A stretch of 64,000 bases of DNA from Paraburkholderia sprentiae WSM5005 (GTDB lineage: Bacteria > Pseudomonadota > Gammaproteobacteria > Burkholderiales > Burkholderiaceae). Location of the stretch: positions 1,488,001 through 1,552,000 of the forward strand of contig NZ_CP017561.2 of assembly GCF_001865575.2 (NCBI RefSeq), read 5' to 3'. A program made the translations under genes and the position numbers. Position 1 is the first letter of the stretch. The number at the start of each line of letters is the position of its first letter. Below are positions 63,151 to 64,000 of the stretch, in pieces. The notes under the pieces were generated by a model. That model was not told the origin of the DNA and did no database searches. It worked only from the letters and a program-made list of their open reading frames with translations.

Positions 63151-64000
63151 CTAAGCGGCTTCGACCGACATGCTGTGGATGAACTTGCGCAAGAAGCGCT
63201 CGCACGCGACGAGCTGCTCGAGTTCGACGAATTCGTTCGCCTTGTGCGCCTGCTGGATGTCGCCGGGGCCGCAGACGATGCTTGGAATCCCCGCGTTCGA
63301 AAAGAGGCCGGCCTCGGTGCCGTACGCGACCTTGCGCTTGTCCTGATCGGCCGTCAGCGCACGCACGAGTTGCGTGATCGCGGCCTGTTCAGACGAATCG
63401 AGGCCGGGCGCCGCGGCGATCTTCGTGATCTCGATCGCGGCAGACGGATGCTCGCGCAGCATTTTCGGCAGCAGCGTTTCGCGCGCGTAGGTGTCGATGC
63501 GCGCGAAGATCTGCTCGGGGTCGAGCGTCGGCAGATTCCGGAATTCGAACTGGAACTGGCATTCGGCCGGCACCGTGTTGATCGCGTTGCCGCCCGCGAT
63601 CGTGCTGGTCTGCGCGGTGCTGAACGGCACGTCGTACAGTTCGTCGAACGGGCCTTGCTCGCGGAACCGGTCGGCCATGTCGCGGATGTAGCAGATCAGG
63701 CGCGCCGCGTACTCGATCGCGTTCAAGCCCTTCGGTGTCAGCGACGAATGCGCGGCCTGGCCTCGCACGCAGCACTGATACGCGTTGATGCCCTTGTGCG
63801 CGATGATCGGGCGCATGCCGGTCGGCTCGCCGACGATGCAACCGTCGGGCTTCACGCCGCGCTTGATCAGATCGGCGATCAGAAGCGGCGCGCCGACGCA
63901 GCCGACTTCCTCATCGAACGACAGCGCGAAGTGGATCGGCTTCGCGAGCTTCGCGCGCTGCATGTCCGGCACGAGCGTAAGTGCGGCGCCGATGAAGCCC
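63151..64000 (-). CDS. argE: Acetylornithine deacetylase, C-terminal part (5' end outside window)
   Basis: The frame enters from the right edge, leaving about 282 residues of an M20 metallopeptidase. Visible are the SFDEEVGCVGA metal/catalytic glutamates, GEPTGM, the HKG...AAHSSLTPKGLNAIEYAARLI dimer domain, and STIAGGNAINTVPAECQFQFEFR. YGTEAGLFSNAGIPSIVCGPGDIQQAHKANEFVE carries the last zinc ligand. These fit ArgE, which frees ornithine from N-acetylornithine. About 100 N-terminal residues, with the first metal ligands, lie outside the window. Confidence 0.9.
   Translation of the reverse strand, partial: GFIGAALTLVPDMQRAKLAKPIHFALSFDEEVGCVGAPLLIADLIKRGVKPDGCIVGEPTGMRPIIAHKGINAYQCCVRGQAAHSSLTPKGLNAIEYAARLICYIRDMADRFREQGPFDELYDVPFSTAQTSTIAGGNAINTVPAECQFQFEFRNLPTLDPEQIFARIDTYARETLLPKMLREHPSAAIEITKIAAAPGLDSSEQAAITQLVRALTADQDKRKVAYGTEAGLFSNAGIPSIVCGPGDIQQAHKANEFVELEQLVACERFLRKFIHSMSVEAA

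Noticed and set aside
1..64000. Mobile elements, CRISPR arrays, tRNA or rRNA genes, prophage
   Set aside because: No transposase or integrase motif, spaced direct-repeat array, tRNA-like cloverleaf or rRNA segment was found on reading the window.

Overview
The window is a GC-rich stretch of ordinary, densely coding chromosome from a betaproteobacterium. It is most likely a Burkholderia sensu lato species (Burkholderia, Paraburkholderia or a close relative). The grounds are gene content and order: trxA-rho, ffs-dnaX-ybaB-recR, surE-pcm-nlpD-rpoS, bamD/rluD-pgeF-phaC-phaA-phaB-phaR, and a BktB-type thiolase. The species cannot be named from the sequence alone. I see no insertion sequence, prophage, CRISPR array, tRNA or rRNA gene, so nothing suggests a recently acquired island. 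Both ends cut through genes: clpB at the left and an argE-like gene at the right.

Layout: 1-3.2 kb holds the clpB end, a YidB-family gene and a comEA-like gene. 3.5-6.7 kb is a minus-strand pair, a membrane glycosyltransferase and a MATE transporter. 7-12.4 kb, all minus strand, carries rpmE2, a merR-MFS-mtfA operon with a clear MerR-type operator, rho and trxA. 12.9-16.9 kb is SRP RNA and DNA-maintenance genes. 17-21.2 kb is a CaiB-type CoA-transferase with a three-gene ABC importer, followed by an opposing quinone oxidoreductase. 22.5-28.9 kb is the stationary-phase block surE-pcm-nlpD-rpoS, then a DEDDy exonuclease and rlmD. 28.9-32 kb has bamD divergent from rluD-pgeF. 32.3-37.3 kb is the polyhydroxybutyrate locus phaC-phaA-phaB-phaR. 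37.6-44.3 kb carries dusC, rimO, a KDG-kinase-like gene, bktB, an exported unknown and a cystathionine beta-lyase-like gene. 44.5-51.9 kb has serB, a cytochrome P450, the NHEJ pair ku-ligD and two unknown genes. 52-56.9 kb has a FetAB-type ABC exporter, an AsmA protein and an unknown basic protein. 57.2-61.5 kb is a phosphorelay cluster of two kinases and one stand-alone receiver. 61.5-64 kb has mscL, a threonine-dehydratase-like gene and argE.

Theme: much of the window serves slow growth and stress survival, namely RpoS, protein repair by Pcm, SurE, the ClpB disaggregase, PHB storage, Ku/LigD repair of non-replicating DNA, and MscL. The most interesting unexplained points are a textbook MerR promoter (19-bp spacer, 24-bp near-palindrome) controlling an exporter plus mtfA; a -10 box placed exactly 6 bases before the ATG of both dnaX and surE, suggesting leaderless mRNAs; a glycosyltransferase coupled at 2 bases to a MATE protein; a small very hydrophilic protein behind ku-ligD; and the three-gene phosphorelay with no output gene beside it. 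No feature here is a convincing wholly new system; the findings are hypotheses ranked accordingly.
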